From positions 151,881 through 215,880 of the forward strand of contig JAKUCV010006687.1 of NCBI GenBank assembly GCA_028386065.3: 64,000 nucleotides of DNA, in the 5' to 3' direction. This DNA is from Turnera subulata (Eukaryota > Streptophyta > Magnoliopsida > Malpighiales > Passifloraceae). Under the pieces are notes generated by a model. It ran no database searches. It had not been told where the DNA came from and saw nothing but the letters and a program-made list of their open reading frames with translations. The position numbers were made by a program, and so were the translations under genes. Shown here in pieces: positions 1-10,171 of the stretch (position 1 is its first letter; each line of letters begins with the position of its first letter).

Positions 1-490
1 GTGGTTGGACCATGGTTGAACCAGGGTCGTTTTGGCTCATTAATTACCAGAATTATTGGGTCAAACTTAGTGCTTTGGGAGTGTTTTATGTCTGGTTGTG
101 TTTTAGTGGAAGCATAATAATGAAAGTCATTATCATGGGGCCAAAGTGTTGGCCATTAACACTAATCAATCATGCTTATTGAGTGGGGGTTTTGAGTGGC
201 TAATTGATCAGATCATTAGCATCATCCTCATCTCTTCTCTTCAGTTTTTGAGAGCCAAAAACGTGATACACATCCTCCTGCAGCTTCTTCTTCTTTGTGA
301 AAGAAGGAAGAGCAAAACACCAAAAAACACCACAACCATACATGCTTCCGGTTTACTGCTGCTAGCACCCAGTCCGGGAGTGCTCGAGGTTTGATTCGTA
401 GGACGACTTCAAGCCAATCACGGTTCGTGTGGATACCGTAGAGGAGCTAGGCTGTTGTCAAGCTCTCACTGATTCTACCCAGCTATTAGG
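1..490 (+). repeat. Diverged copia LTR fragment (plus orientation)
   Basis: This stretch resembles the second half of the copia 2 LTR (about 62030-62500). It shares the GGTTGGACCATGG repeats at its start, the block around GGGTCGTTTTGG, the AAACACCAC tract and the segment CGGTTCGTGTGGATACCG at about 421-440. It is clearly more diverged than the two copia LTR copies are from each other, so it is an older relative. No gene is visible; the short open frames here are chance. Nothing recognisable was found at about 490-635. Confidence 0.7.
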
Positions 491-635
491 TGAAAGAACC
501 TAATCTTCCAGGTATGTAATTTTGTTATACGGTTTATGTTGCTTCACATGTGGTTCTTGGTTGTTTCCCTTACTTCCGCTGCATGTTGTGCTTGGTATAT
601 GAATGCCATATAGCTTAGGGAAATGTAAGTGGCCG

Positions 636-999
636 ATTTGTGCCATGTTTAGAACTACGTGGCTTTAACCCCGGTCACTCAGGTACGTAGGTAGTCTCGG
701 TTTTACAATGGGATGCAAGTCAAATCTTCTTCTTCTCCCCTTATCTTTATTTTCCATACATGCACACCCGGACAAGGCACACTTGCATTCTTCCATTGCA
801 AAATGTTTCGGCCCAACACAGATGGGTGCCTAACACCTTCCCATTCGTGACAAACCCCCGATCCCATGTCTTTGGTTCGCCAAGACCATGTAGCCTAAAG
901 GAGTCACACAAAAATTTTTCCCAAATTTTGCCCTTAATAAAATTTGGGTGGCGACTCCATTGACATGGGATTGACTCGAGGAAGAAGGTGAGAAGGAAT
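636..999 (+). repeat. Tat-like LTR fragment, inverted relative to 25744
   Basis: The sequence is a diverged reverse-complement match to the outer part of the Tat-like LTR at 25744-26170 and 46646-47080. Shared landmarks are the GAACTACGTGG block, GGTACGTAGGTAGTCTC, CACCTTCCCATTCGTGAC, and TTTGGGTGGCGACTCCA. The match stops exactly where copia 1 begins at 1000, so copia 1 inserted into it. The expected continuation is not found on the far side of copia 1. Confidence 0.7.
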
Positions 1000-2498
1000 T
1001 GTAAGTATCCGGGCATGCAAATTGACAATCAAATGCAATAACATACGCAACGGGAAAACCGGATACTAATGGAGGATCCAAGTAAAGGGTAACTAAACCG
1101 AATAATAATGTTTTTACGTACCTGAATCGGTTGAGGTCTTTCACCCAACTGTAGGGACGAATCAGCAAGAGCCGGAAAGAAATCCCGCCACACTATGGTA
1201 TCCACACGAACTGTCGATGACTAGCCGGAAACCGTCTCACGATCTTCAACCCGAGCTCTCCCGAATAGCAGTGCTAGCTGCGGATTTCCGGGAGTTGTGT
1301 GGTGTTTTGTGTTCTTCTTTCTTTCTCAAAGAATGAAGGGATGAGTGTGTGTTCTTGATGGTCTGAAAAATCAGAATGCAAGGTGTAGATTAATCTGATT
1401 ACTCACTCCAATAAATGCATAGATTATTTGAGACAAGAATGGCCAACATAATGGTCCACCCAACATGATTAAGATTCCACCACTATCTAGTCTAATCATG
1501 TCTCCACTATGCACTAATGGGATTACACATCACATGCCATCAGGTTTGGCTCAATAATTCTTACAATCAGTGAATCAAACCAGCCCAAAATGACCTCGGT
1601 CTAACCACGGTCCAACCATGGTCCAACCACGGTTCAACCACCTGCTCGAATCAACGATTCTAAGTGTGTGACCCTGTAGGCACTTGTAACATTCGGCAAT
1701 AATTGTAAACTCATTTAAAATTATAAGCAAAGAGCGGCGTCTAGCAACACATCATTGCTACCCGAACGACATGATCAGTACTGATTCAATATGCCTCGTA
1801 AGCATGTCATCATCCCTTCGTCCCATTATCAGGATTAAACACGAGACATGGAATATGTCAAACTCGCATATGTTTAATCTCGGTTTCTTGATCCTCGAGC
1901 TAACTGTGTAAAACGGATACTAATGATATCTCCATATTATAATCCGAGCACGGCCGTGCATTTACAGTTCAACTCTATCAAGAAACCTACCGATAATATA
2001 CCTGTTATATGGATTGGACGAATCCCCTCTGGATCATACAAAACCAACTACACATTTATCATATACCCAATGATTACACTAAGTCTACTCATTTACGAAA
2101 TAGCCAAGAGTAATATCAAAGTATACGACTCATATGTTGGGATCCTTGATGATCACAGGTCTAAGGACAATACATATAAGAACCGCTAATGACAATCATA
2201 TAACGCTCCATGAAGCGTTCTTATGTGGGTCGGTCCAGTCCACAAGTTCTCTAACTTGTACCCGTATGTAGAATTCATATCACATATAATTCTCAACATG
2301 CACTAGTCTTAATTTATTATTACAACCCATCCATAATAATAATCGACTAGGGATATTTAAGAATATATAAATATTCTAGGGTTATAAATATGTGCAAGCT
2401 TTTATCTCATAAACGATTTTTATTGGAATAACCTTAATGTGTATACATGATTACAAATAAACATCCATTGATTGGCTTTTGGGCATATTACACTAACA
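1000..2498 (-). repeat. 3' LTR of copia 1
   Basis: The LTR is 1499 bp long. On the minus strand it starts TGTTAGTGTAATATG and ends in CA. It matches the 5' LTR of copia 2 (61155-62662) along its full length and the truncated 5' LTR (7800-8206) over the last 0.4 kb. Near 1598-1641 it holds four to five CCAACC-type repeats. ORFs inside it are not genes. Confidence 0.92.
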
Positions 2499-2507
2499 AT
2501 CTCCCAC
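2499..2507 (-). other. Polypurine tract of copia 1
   Basis: On the minus strand GTGGGAGAT lies directly against the 3' LTR start (TGTTAG). This is the usual copia plus-strand primer sequence and it fixes the LTR boundary. Confidence 0.85.
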
Positions 2508-2512
2508 TTGCA

Positions 2513-5500
2513 CTAAAGCCAATCATACATGTATCTAATACCAATGGACGCAGCATGACCATCATGCTTCTGCTGTGTGAGCGGCTTAGTCAACGGATCT
2601 GCTACATTGTTCTCAGATGGAACTCTACACAGTCTAACATCGCCTCTATCTATGATCTCTCTAACAAGATGATAGCGTCGAAGAATATGTTTGGATCTCT
2701 GGTGGTGTCTAGGTTCCTGAGCTTGTGCGATTGTCCCATTGCTATCACAATAGAGCTCAATAGGACTCTCTATGCTCGGAACTACTCCAAGTTCAGTTAC
2801 GAACTTCTTGATCCAAACAGCCTCTTTCGCCGAATCTGAGGCAGCAATGTACTCAGCCTCGGTCGTAGAATCAGCAACTGTCTCTTGCTTTGAACTCTTC
2901 CAGCATACAGCACCACCTCCAAGACAAAACACATAACCTGACTACGATCTAAAATCATCCCTATCGGTTTGGAAGCTAGCATCTGTGTAGCCCTTTACAA
3001 CAAGCTCATTCACGCTTCCGTAAACCAGGAATGCATCCTTAGTCCTTCTCAAGTACTTAAGGATGTTCTTAACCACTGTCCAGTGACTCTCACCGGGATC
3101 AGCTTGATTTCTGCTTGTGACACTCAAAGCATAAGCGACATCCGGTCGAGTACATAGCTTGGCATACATGATAGATCCTATTGTAGAAGCATAAGGAATC
3201 TTACTCATCCGCTCTCTCTCGTTAGTCGTACTAGGACATTGATTCCTTGAGAGAGCTACGCCATGTGACAAGGGCAAGAATCCTTTCTTGGAATCTTGCA
3301 TGCTAAACATCTTTAGCACCTTGTCAATATATGTACTCTGACTTAGCCCGAGAAGCCTTTTGGATCTATCTCTATAGATCTTTATGCCTAACACATAGGC
3401 TGCTTCACCTAAGTCCTTCATTGAGAAATTTTTCCCTAACCAAGCCTTTACAGACTGTAGTGTCGGAATGTCATTCCCAATGAGTAGGATGTCGTCAACA
3501 TACAACAACAAGAAAACAATAATGCTCCCACTAACCTTCTTGTAAACACATGGTTCATCTTCGTTCTTAATGAAACCAAACTCTTTGATCACTTCACTAA
3601 AACGAAGATTCCAACTCCTAGAAGCTTGCTTCAATCCATAAATGGATCTCTGCAACTTGCATACCATATTGGCATTCTCTGGATCGACAAAACCTTCAGG
3701 TTGTGTCATGTACACATCCTCTAAAAGATTTCCGTTAAGGAAAGCGGTTTTGACATCCATTTGCCATATCTCATAATCATAGTATGCCGGTATAGCCAAT
3801 AGAATCCGGATGGATTTAACCATGACAACTGGCGAGAAAGTTTCATCATAGTCAATACCATGAACTTGCTAGAAACCTTTCGCCACCAATCGCCCTTTGT
3901 AGGTAATTACATTACCATCCATGTCGGTCTTTTTCTTAAAGACCCACTTGCACCCTATGGGTTTTACCCCTTCAGGTGGATCAACCAAGGTCCACACCTT
4001 GTTTTGATACATGGATTCCATTTCCGAATTCATGTCTTCCAGCCACTTCTCAGAGTCTGGACCCGTGATGGCCTGCTGATAGGAAGTGGGCTCATCCTCT
4101 TCTATGAGAATCACGTCCCCAGTGTGAGTGATAAGAAATCCATATCTCTCAGGCTCATACCGAGTCCTAACCGACCTACGCGGCCCATGTGTTACAGGCA
4201 CAGGATTCTTATTCACATCATCTTGTGGTTCCTGTCCTTGTTCCATCTCAGCCTCAATATCTCGAACTTCTTCGATTTTTATTTTCCTCAGACTGAATCT
4301 TCTAGAAATAAATTCCCTTTCTAGAAAAATAGCAGTCCGAGCACCAAACGCTTTGTGCTCGGTGGGATTGTAGAAATAATACCCTTTAGTTTCCTTAGGG
4401 TATCCTACAAAGAGGCACTTGTCGAATTTAGGGCCGAGTTTATCTGATGCTTCACGTCTCACGTAAGCCTCACAACCCCAAATTCTCATGAAAGACAAAT
4501 TGGGATGCTTCCCAGTCCATATCTCATATGGTGTCTTTTCGACGGATTTAGATGGAATACGGTTAAGTGTAAATACAACACTCAGTAATGCATGTCCCCA
4601 AAATGAAGAAGGAAGGTCAGCTTGACTCATCATCGAACGAACCATGTCTAACAAGGTTCTATTCCTCCTTTCGGATACACCATTCCATTGAGGCGTACCC
4701 GGTGGAGTGAGCTGTGATGCTATACCACACTCCTTTAGATGATCAAGAAATTCTCGGCCTAAGTATTCACCTCCTCGATCTGATCAAAGCATTTTAATGC
4801 TCTTGCCGAGTTGATTCTGTACTTCATTCTTGAATTCTTTGAACTTTTCAAAGGATTCTGACTTGTGTCTCATTAGGTACACATAGCCATACCTACTGAA
4901 ATCGTCAGTAAATATAATGAAGTATTGGAATCCACCTCTAGCTTGTGTCGACATCGGCCCACATACATCACTATGTATAAGACCTAACAAGCCCGAAGCT
5001 CTTTCACCCTTACCGGTAAAAGGAGCCTTCGTCATCTTGCTTAACAAACGTGACTCACATGTCTCAAATGATTGAAAGTCAAATGAGTCTAAAAGTCCAT
5101 CTTTATGGAGTTTAGATATACGAGTCTCGTTTATATGGCCCAATTGACAATGCCAAAGATAGGTTTCATTAGAATCATTCATACTAACCTTCTTCGTATT
5201 AACGTTATAGATTGCGGTTTCAAGGTTTAGAACATACAAACCGTTGCTTAAATATGCACCACCATAATAAATATCATTGAAATAAATAGAATAAAAATTG
5301 TTCTTTATTACAAATGAAAAACCTTTCTTGTCCAGACAAGAGATAGAAATCAAATTCCTGCTTATAGTAGGTACATAATAGCAATCATCAAGTTCCAAAA
5401 CCAAACCACTCGGTAAAGATAGATGGTAAGTCCCTACGGCTGATGCAGCAACTCTTGCTCCATTTCCAACGCGCAGGTCTATCTCTCCCTTTGCTAATCT

Positions 5501-5911
5501 TCTACTCTTTCTCAGTTCCTGCACATTTACACAAATATGAGAACTACATCCGGTATCTAATACCCATGATGCAGAGATAGAGATATTAGCTTCTATAACA
5601 AAAATACCTGAAGTGGAAGTCTTACTTCCCTTCTGTTTCTTCACCTCTTCAAGGTAAATAGGGCAGTTCTGTTTCTAATGGCCAGGTTTGTTGCAATGGA
5701 AACATTGTCCTTCCTTTGCAATACCACCTTTGGGTTTCAGCACATGGGAACAAGAAGATGCACATGCACCAAATTTTTTGGCACATTTCTTCTTCTTGTA
5801 AAACTTGGCTTTACCCTTTCCTTTGACTTTTCCAACCATCAAAATGTTGTTGGATTTGTTTGCCTTCATTTGTTGCTCAACTGTTCCTAACATGTTAAGC
5901 AACTCAGACAA
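2513..5911 (-). pseudogene. Copia 1 pol (zinc knuckle, protease, integrase, RT, RNase H) with four nonsense codons
   Basis: A single frame runs from 5911 down to the stop at 2513, broken only by stops at 5675, 4784, 3869 and 2942. In order it encodes a CFHCNKPGH zinc knuckle; the protease motif WVLDTGCSSH; a GAG-pre-integrase segment (LWHCQLGHINETRI); the integrase core (DVCGPMS, FTDDFSRYGYVY); integrase C-terminus (WGCEAYVR); RVT_2 reverse transcriptase (GCKWVFKKK, WQMDVKTAFLNG, LLYVDDILLIG); and RNase H (AEYIAASDSAKEAVW, SKHILRRYHLVRE). Aligned by eye to the family, the four stops replace Trp (TGG to TAG), Arg (CGA to TGA), Gln and Gln (CAG to TAG). All are transitions expected from cytosine deamination. 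Without them the frame would span about 1130 codons. The protein is the polyprotein for reverse transcription and integration; this copy cannot make it. Confidence 0.92.
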
Positions 5912-6465
5912 GATTTGTCAAGATGATTCATATTGAAATTCAGGACAAATTGGCTGTAACTATCCGGCAACGATTGCAGGACTAGATCAACAGCCAACTC
6001 CTTTTGCAAAGGAAAACCTAGACCCTCAAGGCTCTCAATGTATCCAATCATTTTGAGCACATGAGGTCTCAACGGTGATGACTCAGCCATCTTGCATTGG
6101 AACAATGCCTTAGAGGTCTCATACCTCTCATGCCTTGCTTCCTCTTCAAAAAGCATTTTCAGATGTTCGATCATATCGATTGCACCCAAGGTCTCATGTT
6201 GCTTCTGAAGCTCAGAGTCCATGTTAACAAGCATAAGGCATGCAACATCCAATGCATCATCAACATGCTTCTTGTAAGTATCTCTTTCCGCCCTGGAAGC
6301 ATTAGGCGCCGGTTCATTTGGAACTTTCCCTTCAAGGAAATGCAACTTCTTTTCTTGTTTGAGGACTATCCTCAAGTTGCGATACCAATTTAGGAAGTTA
6401 TTCCCATTCAATTTTTCCTTCTCAAGGACAGAACGCAATGACATTGTGCTAGTGTTTTGTGCCAT
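5887..6465 (-). pseudogene. Copia 1 gag (UBN2 / retrotran_gag_2 type), frameshifted at its end
   Basis: The ORF starts MAQNTSTMSLRSVLEKEKL, followed by LNGNNFLNWYRNLRIVL, the typical N-terminus of plant copia gag. It continues through a helical capsid region to LNFNMNHLDKS. The frame then ends with CLSCLTC instead of running into the next segment (SELLNML, minus frame from 5911), so there is a one-base indel near 5900-5910. The zinc knuckle and pol follow in the other frame. The start ATG at 6465 is the natural one. In active relatives gag forms the cytoplasmic virus-like particle. Confidence 0.88.
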
Positions 6466-7785
6466 GGAAATTCTACAACAATGATCAACTCACACATATA
6501 AGAGTCATGCATACAAAATCATTTAACAAGGAATCCTATTAAATGATGCTCCTACTATATAAATCAAGACAATCATATATGTAGGCCAAGACCCATATTT
6601 CACTCCTAGATAAGTCAGCTTTGGCTGATCGCTTACTTCATAGTTATTTAGGTAGACAACTCTTGTTAATTACATCTCATGTAACTCTTGGATAGTTGAG
6701 TGAACAACACTTGTTCTTGTCTATCTCATAGACTTAGCTCAACTCCTTGCCTCTAAGTCCTTAATCCTATTAAGATGACCTAGTAAAGTTCACCACCATA
6801 ATAAGCAGTTCCGATATTACAATTATCGCGTCGCACCTTGCTAGGATAAACATTGGCACCTTGGTTTGGCAAAACCTACCAAGTGTTGATCTAAGCAATG
6901 ATGAGTGCTTATCATGGAAGGCAACACAAGAAGAACTTAATATTTTCGTCAACATATTATTCCAATACATTACATGCTTGTTCTTGATGATTCATATATT
7001 GATGTTTGTAAATTTGGAAGCCAAAATTACAAGTGAACATCGATGTTTAAACCTGAACATCGATGTTTTGAGAATCTGATTCTCCCAATTATTTGGCCGA
7101 GGCTCAAGAACATCGATGTTCAACATTTCAACATCGATGTTTTTAGTAACTTGAACTCCAAACTATTTGGCAGTAGCTCAAGAACATCGATGTTCAACTC
7201 ATAAACATCGATGTTTTGAGAATTCTGAAAGTTCATGATTTTGGCAGTAGCATTTTAACATCGATGTTGAACTGAAACATCGATGTTTGAACTTCTAAAA
7301 CTCAAGAACATCGATGTTGGAACCTTGAATATCGATGTTATGTGAGTTCCAGAACTTTAAACCAATTCGACCGAGCTCAAATAACATCGATGTTTAACTC
7401 TTAACATCGATATTTTTTAAGAGTTCTGCAAGAGAACATCGATGTTTGTCGTACAACATCGATGTTTTGAAGGTTCTGGAAAGGCAAAACTTCATGTGAA
7501 CATCGATGTTGATCGGACGAAAATCGTTCTATACACAAACCGACAACTGATTTTTCCGAGTCGAACTCTTCGACTTACTGCCAATAACACCTTGATTGAT
7601 ATCACATACCAATCAAGTTCTTGTTGTCAAAACATTTTTGACAAAAACACAACATCAACATGTTCAATAACTCATTTAGCACATCACATATACAAATTGA
7701 ATTCAGCATATCACATATACTAGCATATTCATACTATATCACATATAACATATGAACACATAATTCGGTTTAGAACTTCAGAAGA
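6466..7785 (-). other. Copia 1 5' leader, non-coding
   Basis: This 1.3-kb region lies between the PBS and gag and contains no credible gene. About 470 bp of it (7036-7510) is the paired-dyad array listed separately. The remainder matches the leader of copia 2 (from 62677) in reverse complement, including the stretch next to gag that mirrors 63480-64000. Confidence 0.85.
7036..7510 (-). repeat. Paired AACATCGATGTT dyad array (copia 1 leader)
   Basis: Fifteen copies of the palindrome AACATCGATGTT start at 7036, 7056, 7109, 7130, 7183, 7204, 7257, 7276, 7307, 7328 (variant), 7383, 7403 (variant), 7435, 7455 and 7499. Within a pair the spacing is 19-21 bp. From pair to pair it is mostly 73-76 or 50-52 bp, with one step of 64. 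The sequence between motifs is unlike from unit to unit except for a recurring CAGTAGCTCA / CGAGCTCA context. It is absent from the LTR and from coding regions. Confidence 0.95.
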
Positions 7786-7798
7786 GGCTTCGCTACCA
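7786..7798 (-). other. Primer-binding site of copia 1
   Basis: On the minus strand TGGTAGCGAAGCC begins one base after the 5' LTR end. It resembles the initiator-Met tRNA primer site TGGTATCAGAGC used by most plant copia elements, with a few substitutions. Copia 2 has TGGTAGCGGAGCC at the same place. Confidence 0.75.
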
Positions 7799-7799
7799 C

Positions 7800-8206
7800 T
7801 GCAAGTATCCGGGCATGCAAATTGACAATCAAATGCAATAACATACGCAGCGGAAAAACCGGATACACATGGAGGATCCAAGTAAAGGGTAGCTAAACCG
7901 AATAACAATATGTTTACGTACCTGAATCGGTTGAGGTCTTTCACCCAACTGTAAGGACGAATCAGCAAGAGCCGGACAAAAATCCCGCCCCTCTACGGTA
8001 TCCACACGAACCATCGATGACTAGCCGGAAACCGTCTCACGATCTCCAACCCGAGCTCTCCCGACTAGCAGTGCCAGCTGCGGATTTCCGAGAGTTGTAT
8101 GGTGTTTTGTGTTCTTCTTTCTTTCTCAAAGAATGAAGGGGTGAGTGGTGTTCTTGATGCTCTGAAAAATCAGAATGCAAGGTGTAGAGTAATCTGATTA
8201 CTCACT
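7800..8206 (-). repeat. 5' LTR of copia 1, truncated
   Basis: Only the last 407 bp (minus strand) of the LTR remain. They match 1000-1409 closely, through AATCTGATTACTCACT, and then switch abruptly at 8207 to Athila primer-binding-site sequence. About 1.1 kb including the LTR outer end and the target duplication is missing. Confidence 0.9.
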
Positions 8207-8226
8207 CGGCAACGGCGCCAAAAACT
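8207..8226 (-). other. Extra primer-binding-site segment outside the Athila 1 3' LTR
   Basis: The plus strand reads CGGCAACGGCGCCA followed by AAAACT and then the LTR edge. It is identical to the sequence next to the 5' LTR at 16857-16876 but lies on the outer side of the 3' LTR, where host sequence should be. CGGCAACGGCGCCA has the form of a tRNA 3' end with its CCA. See findings. Confidence 0.9.
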
Positions 8227-9066
8227 TGATGTGGTCAATCCTGCAAGTGCACAGAATCGTCGTGGTACTCAAGGTCGTATCCACAGAGACTACGCAAGAT
8301 ATCAGTCGATTCAATCTAATGGCAAAGAAAATAAATGAAGAGAAACAATATCGGAATTGAAGATTGATTAGAGACCAAATGGCGAATTGAATGTAAAGAG
8401 AAGAGAAAGTAGAAATGACAATGAAAATGATAAATAGAGTAGCAATGATAAAAGGCCTAGATCATTCGGGAATTCACCGCCCTTCCTTTGCCATGGATCA
8501 ATGTACTATTGAAAGCTGCATCCAAACACATGAATTTTGATGGGTAGCAACCTATAATGAAACTATCCACTCTCGCTAGTCTAGTCTCGTCTCAAAGAGT
8601 CACCTAATCACTTTCGTCAATTAGATTACCTCTAGGAGCAATGAAGCTTGTTGTTGCTACTGATTCCACGATAACCTAAACCCTCTCAGCATTTAGATTT
8701 AAGATGATTGATGATTTTCGGATAATGGACTTCTCCTCTCGGTACTTCACCTATTACCTAGAAGTTGCAATAAAGCTGGCCACTTCCTTAAAGCAAGAAA
8801 TAAGCTCACAACAATCAATCAAAATTACTTTGTGAATGGATTGTAGCAAATGGTACATCAAACCATAGCAAATTTAGGGTAGGCTACATCCCTATGATCT
8901 AGAATGAAAGATTAGTTCATGAATGAACTTGAAACAACAAATCAAAATGGGAAAGACATGGTTTCCTCACAACAATCTCAAAACAAAATGAAAGGAACAA
9001 CTTGACATAATTTTTGGTTTCAAGGTGTGTGTTTGTGTTGCTTCCTCTCCCCCTTCAGCTCTCACC

Positions 9067-9074
9067 CTTTTATA
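9067..9074 (-). promoter_or_regulatory. TATA box of Athila 1 3' LTR
   Basis: On the minus strand ATTATAAAAGGGTGAGAGC is a strong plant TATA context. The same element is at 17667-17674 in the other LTR. Transcription would start about 30 bp further left, near 9040, which places the dyad array about 550-730 bp upstream of the TATA box. Confidence 0.6.
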
Positions 9075-9625
9075 ATGCTTCTTCACTAATTGGACAGCTT
9101 GGAGATGAAATATTTTAGTGTCCTTTAGCCACCAAAATCGTGCTGGAAGGGGCCTGAATGTTGAAAGCATTAGCTGGTGGAGTGGTTGCAAGGTATGGGT
9201 TGCCACTTGCTTTTCCAGCCTAGCATGAATATTCCTTCCCTTTTGCATGTGCTGATTGTTGAGCTTTCCTTCCAGGAAGTTATGCTGGTTTCCAGGCTAT
9301 TTTATTCTCCTTTAATGCCTTCCAGATCGTCCAATTTGATTATCCAACAAAGCATGTCCTTTTGGTTGCCATGATGCTCTTCTAGAAGGGGTCACATGGT
9401 TGGCAACAAATGACCTCAAATTTGTAAGCACTTTTGGCATCCTTAGGCAGCCGAATTGGACTTAAGAATATTCTACAAAGTTGTAGATAATTCTTCTATC
9501 TTTCTTTCCATATAAAGAACTCCCGATTTGGACTTGTGTAGTAGGAGTTATGATAAAAATACCGAGACTGGGTCGGTGGCCAGTGCAGAATTCCTGCACG
9601 TATACAAGTTTGGACAGTAGGCTTA

Positions 9626-9794
9626 AACATCGATGTTGGCAATCAAAACATCGATGTTTGGTGAAGTTCAGCATGTCCAAATTTGGGCAGAAGTCTGAAA
9701 CATCGATGTTTGGTATTACAACATCGATGTTTGGTGAAAATAAGTTCCTAGAAGCTTTTCAACACCGATGTTCAGGATGTCCAACATTGATGTT
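9626..9794 (-). repeat. Paired AACATCGATGTT dyads in Athila 1 3' LTR
   Basis: Copies start at 9626, 9647, 9699, 9720, 9761 (AACACCGATGTT) and 9783 (AACATTGATGTT). Intra-pair spacing is 21, 21 and 22 bp. Pair-to-pair spacing is 73 and 62 bp. The motif and spacing are those of the copia leader arrays, though the surrounding sequence is unrelated. Confidence 0.95.
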
Positions 9795-10171
9795 CGATGG
9801 GGTGAATTGAATTGATCACTGCTCCTAATCCATAAGGCCAAAAATTATGAACTTTATATCACTGGAAAGCTTAGGATGTCTACTTTTATCTCCAACTGGT
9901 TTCATGTTAATTGAACATCTGAAGCTTCTGAAATCGGCCAAAGAGTGAACTGTGCTCAAGTTTCTGCCCGGTTTCCAGCTATGGCCGAAATTGATTGTTT
10001 TCGGTAGCGAAGTGGGACAATTTTACACCTGAAAACATAATTGTTAGTTCAAGCAATTTATTAAACAATCAAACAAAGAAAGATAGGTAAAATGTATGTT
10101 TTTTTTATTCAAAATAATAATAATAAAGAAGTTTTCATGCCTTTAATACTATTTGAAATATGTGCATATCA

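Larger units (their letters stand above)
1000..8206 (-). mobile_element. Copia element 1, Ty1/copia LTR retrotransposon, 5' LTR truncated
   Basis: Read on the minus strand the order is truncated 5' LTR (7800-8206), PBS, a 1.3-kb leader with a dyad array, gag, pol (protease, integrase, reverse transcriptase, RNase H), polypurine tract and 3' LTR (1000-2498). Integrase lies before reverse transcriptase, which defines Ty1/copia. The left flank GGAAT (995-999) would be the target duplication, but the matching right flank is lost because the 5' LTR breaks off at 8206 against Athila 1. The element is inactive (see pol). Copia 2 at 61155 is the same family. Confidence 0.93.
8227..10171 (-). repeat. 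3' LTR of Athila 1
   Basis: The LTR is 1945 bp long and runs TG...CA on the minus strand (TGATATGCAC at the right edge, ACCACATCA at the left). It matches 16877-18771 throughout. The main difference is about 50 bp near 8490-8535 that are absent from the other copy. It contains a TATA box (9067-9074) and six AACATCGATGTT-type dyads (9626-9794). The ORFs seen in it on both strands occur at the same places in both LTRs and are not genes. Confidence 0.93.

Noticed and set aside
747..1168. Open frames at 747-1168 and the matching 7729-8014 and 62494-62733
   Set aside because: They lie in the copia LTR end or Tat LTR fragment and recur as the same LTR sequence in other copies.
7036..7510. Possible CRISPR-like regular repeats
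   Set aside because: Repeats are 12-bp palindromes with irregular 8-60 bp spacers inside a plant retrotransposon leader, repeated in both LTRs of another element; no cas genes and not prokaryotic DNA.
8207..8220. A tRNA gene, because CGGCAACGGCGCCA looks like a tRNA 3' end
   Set aside because: No cloverleaf or A/B boxes around it; identical sequence is the primer-binding site at 16857-16870.
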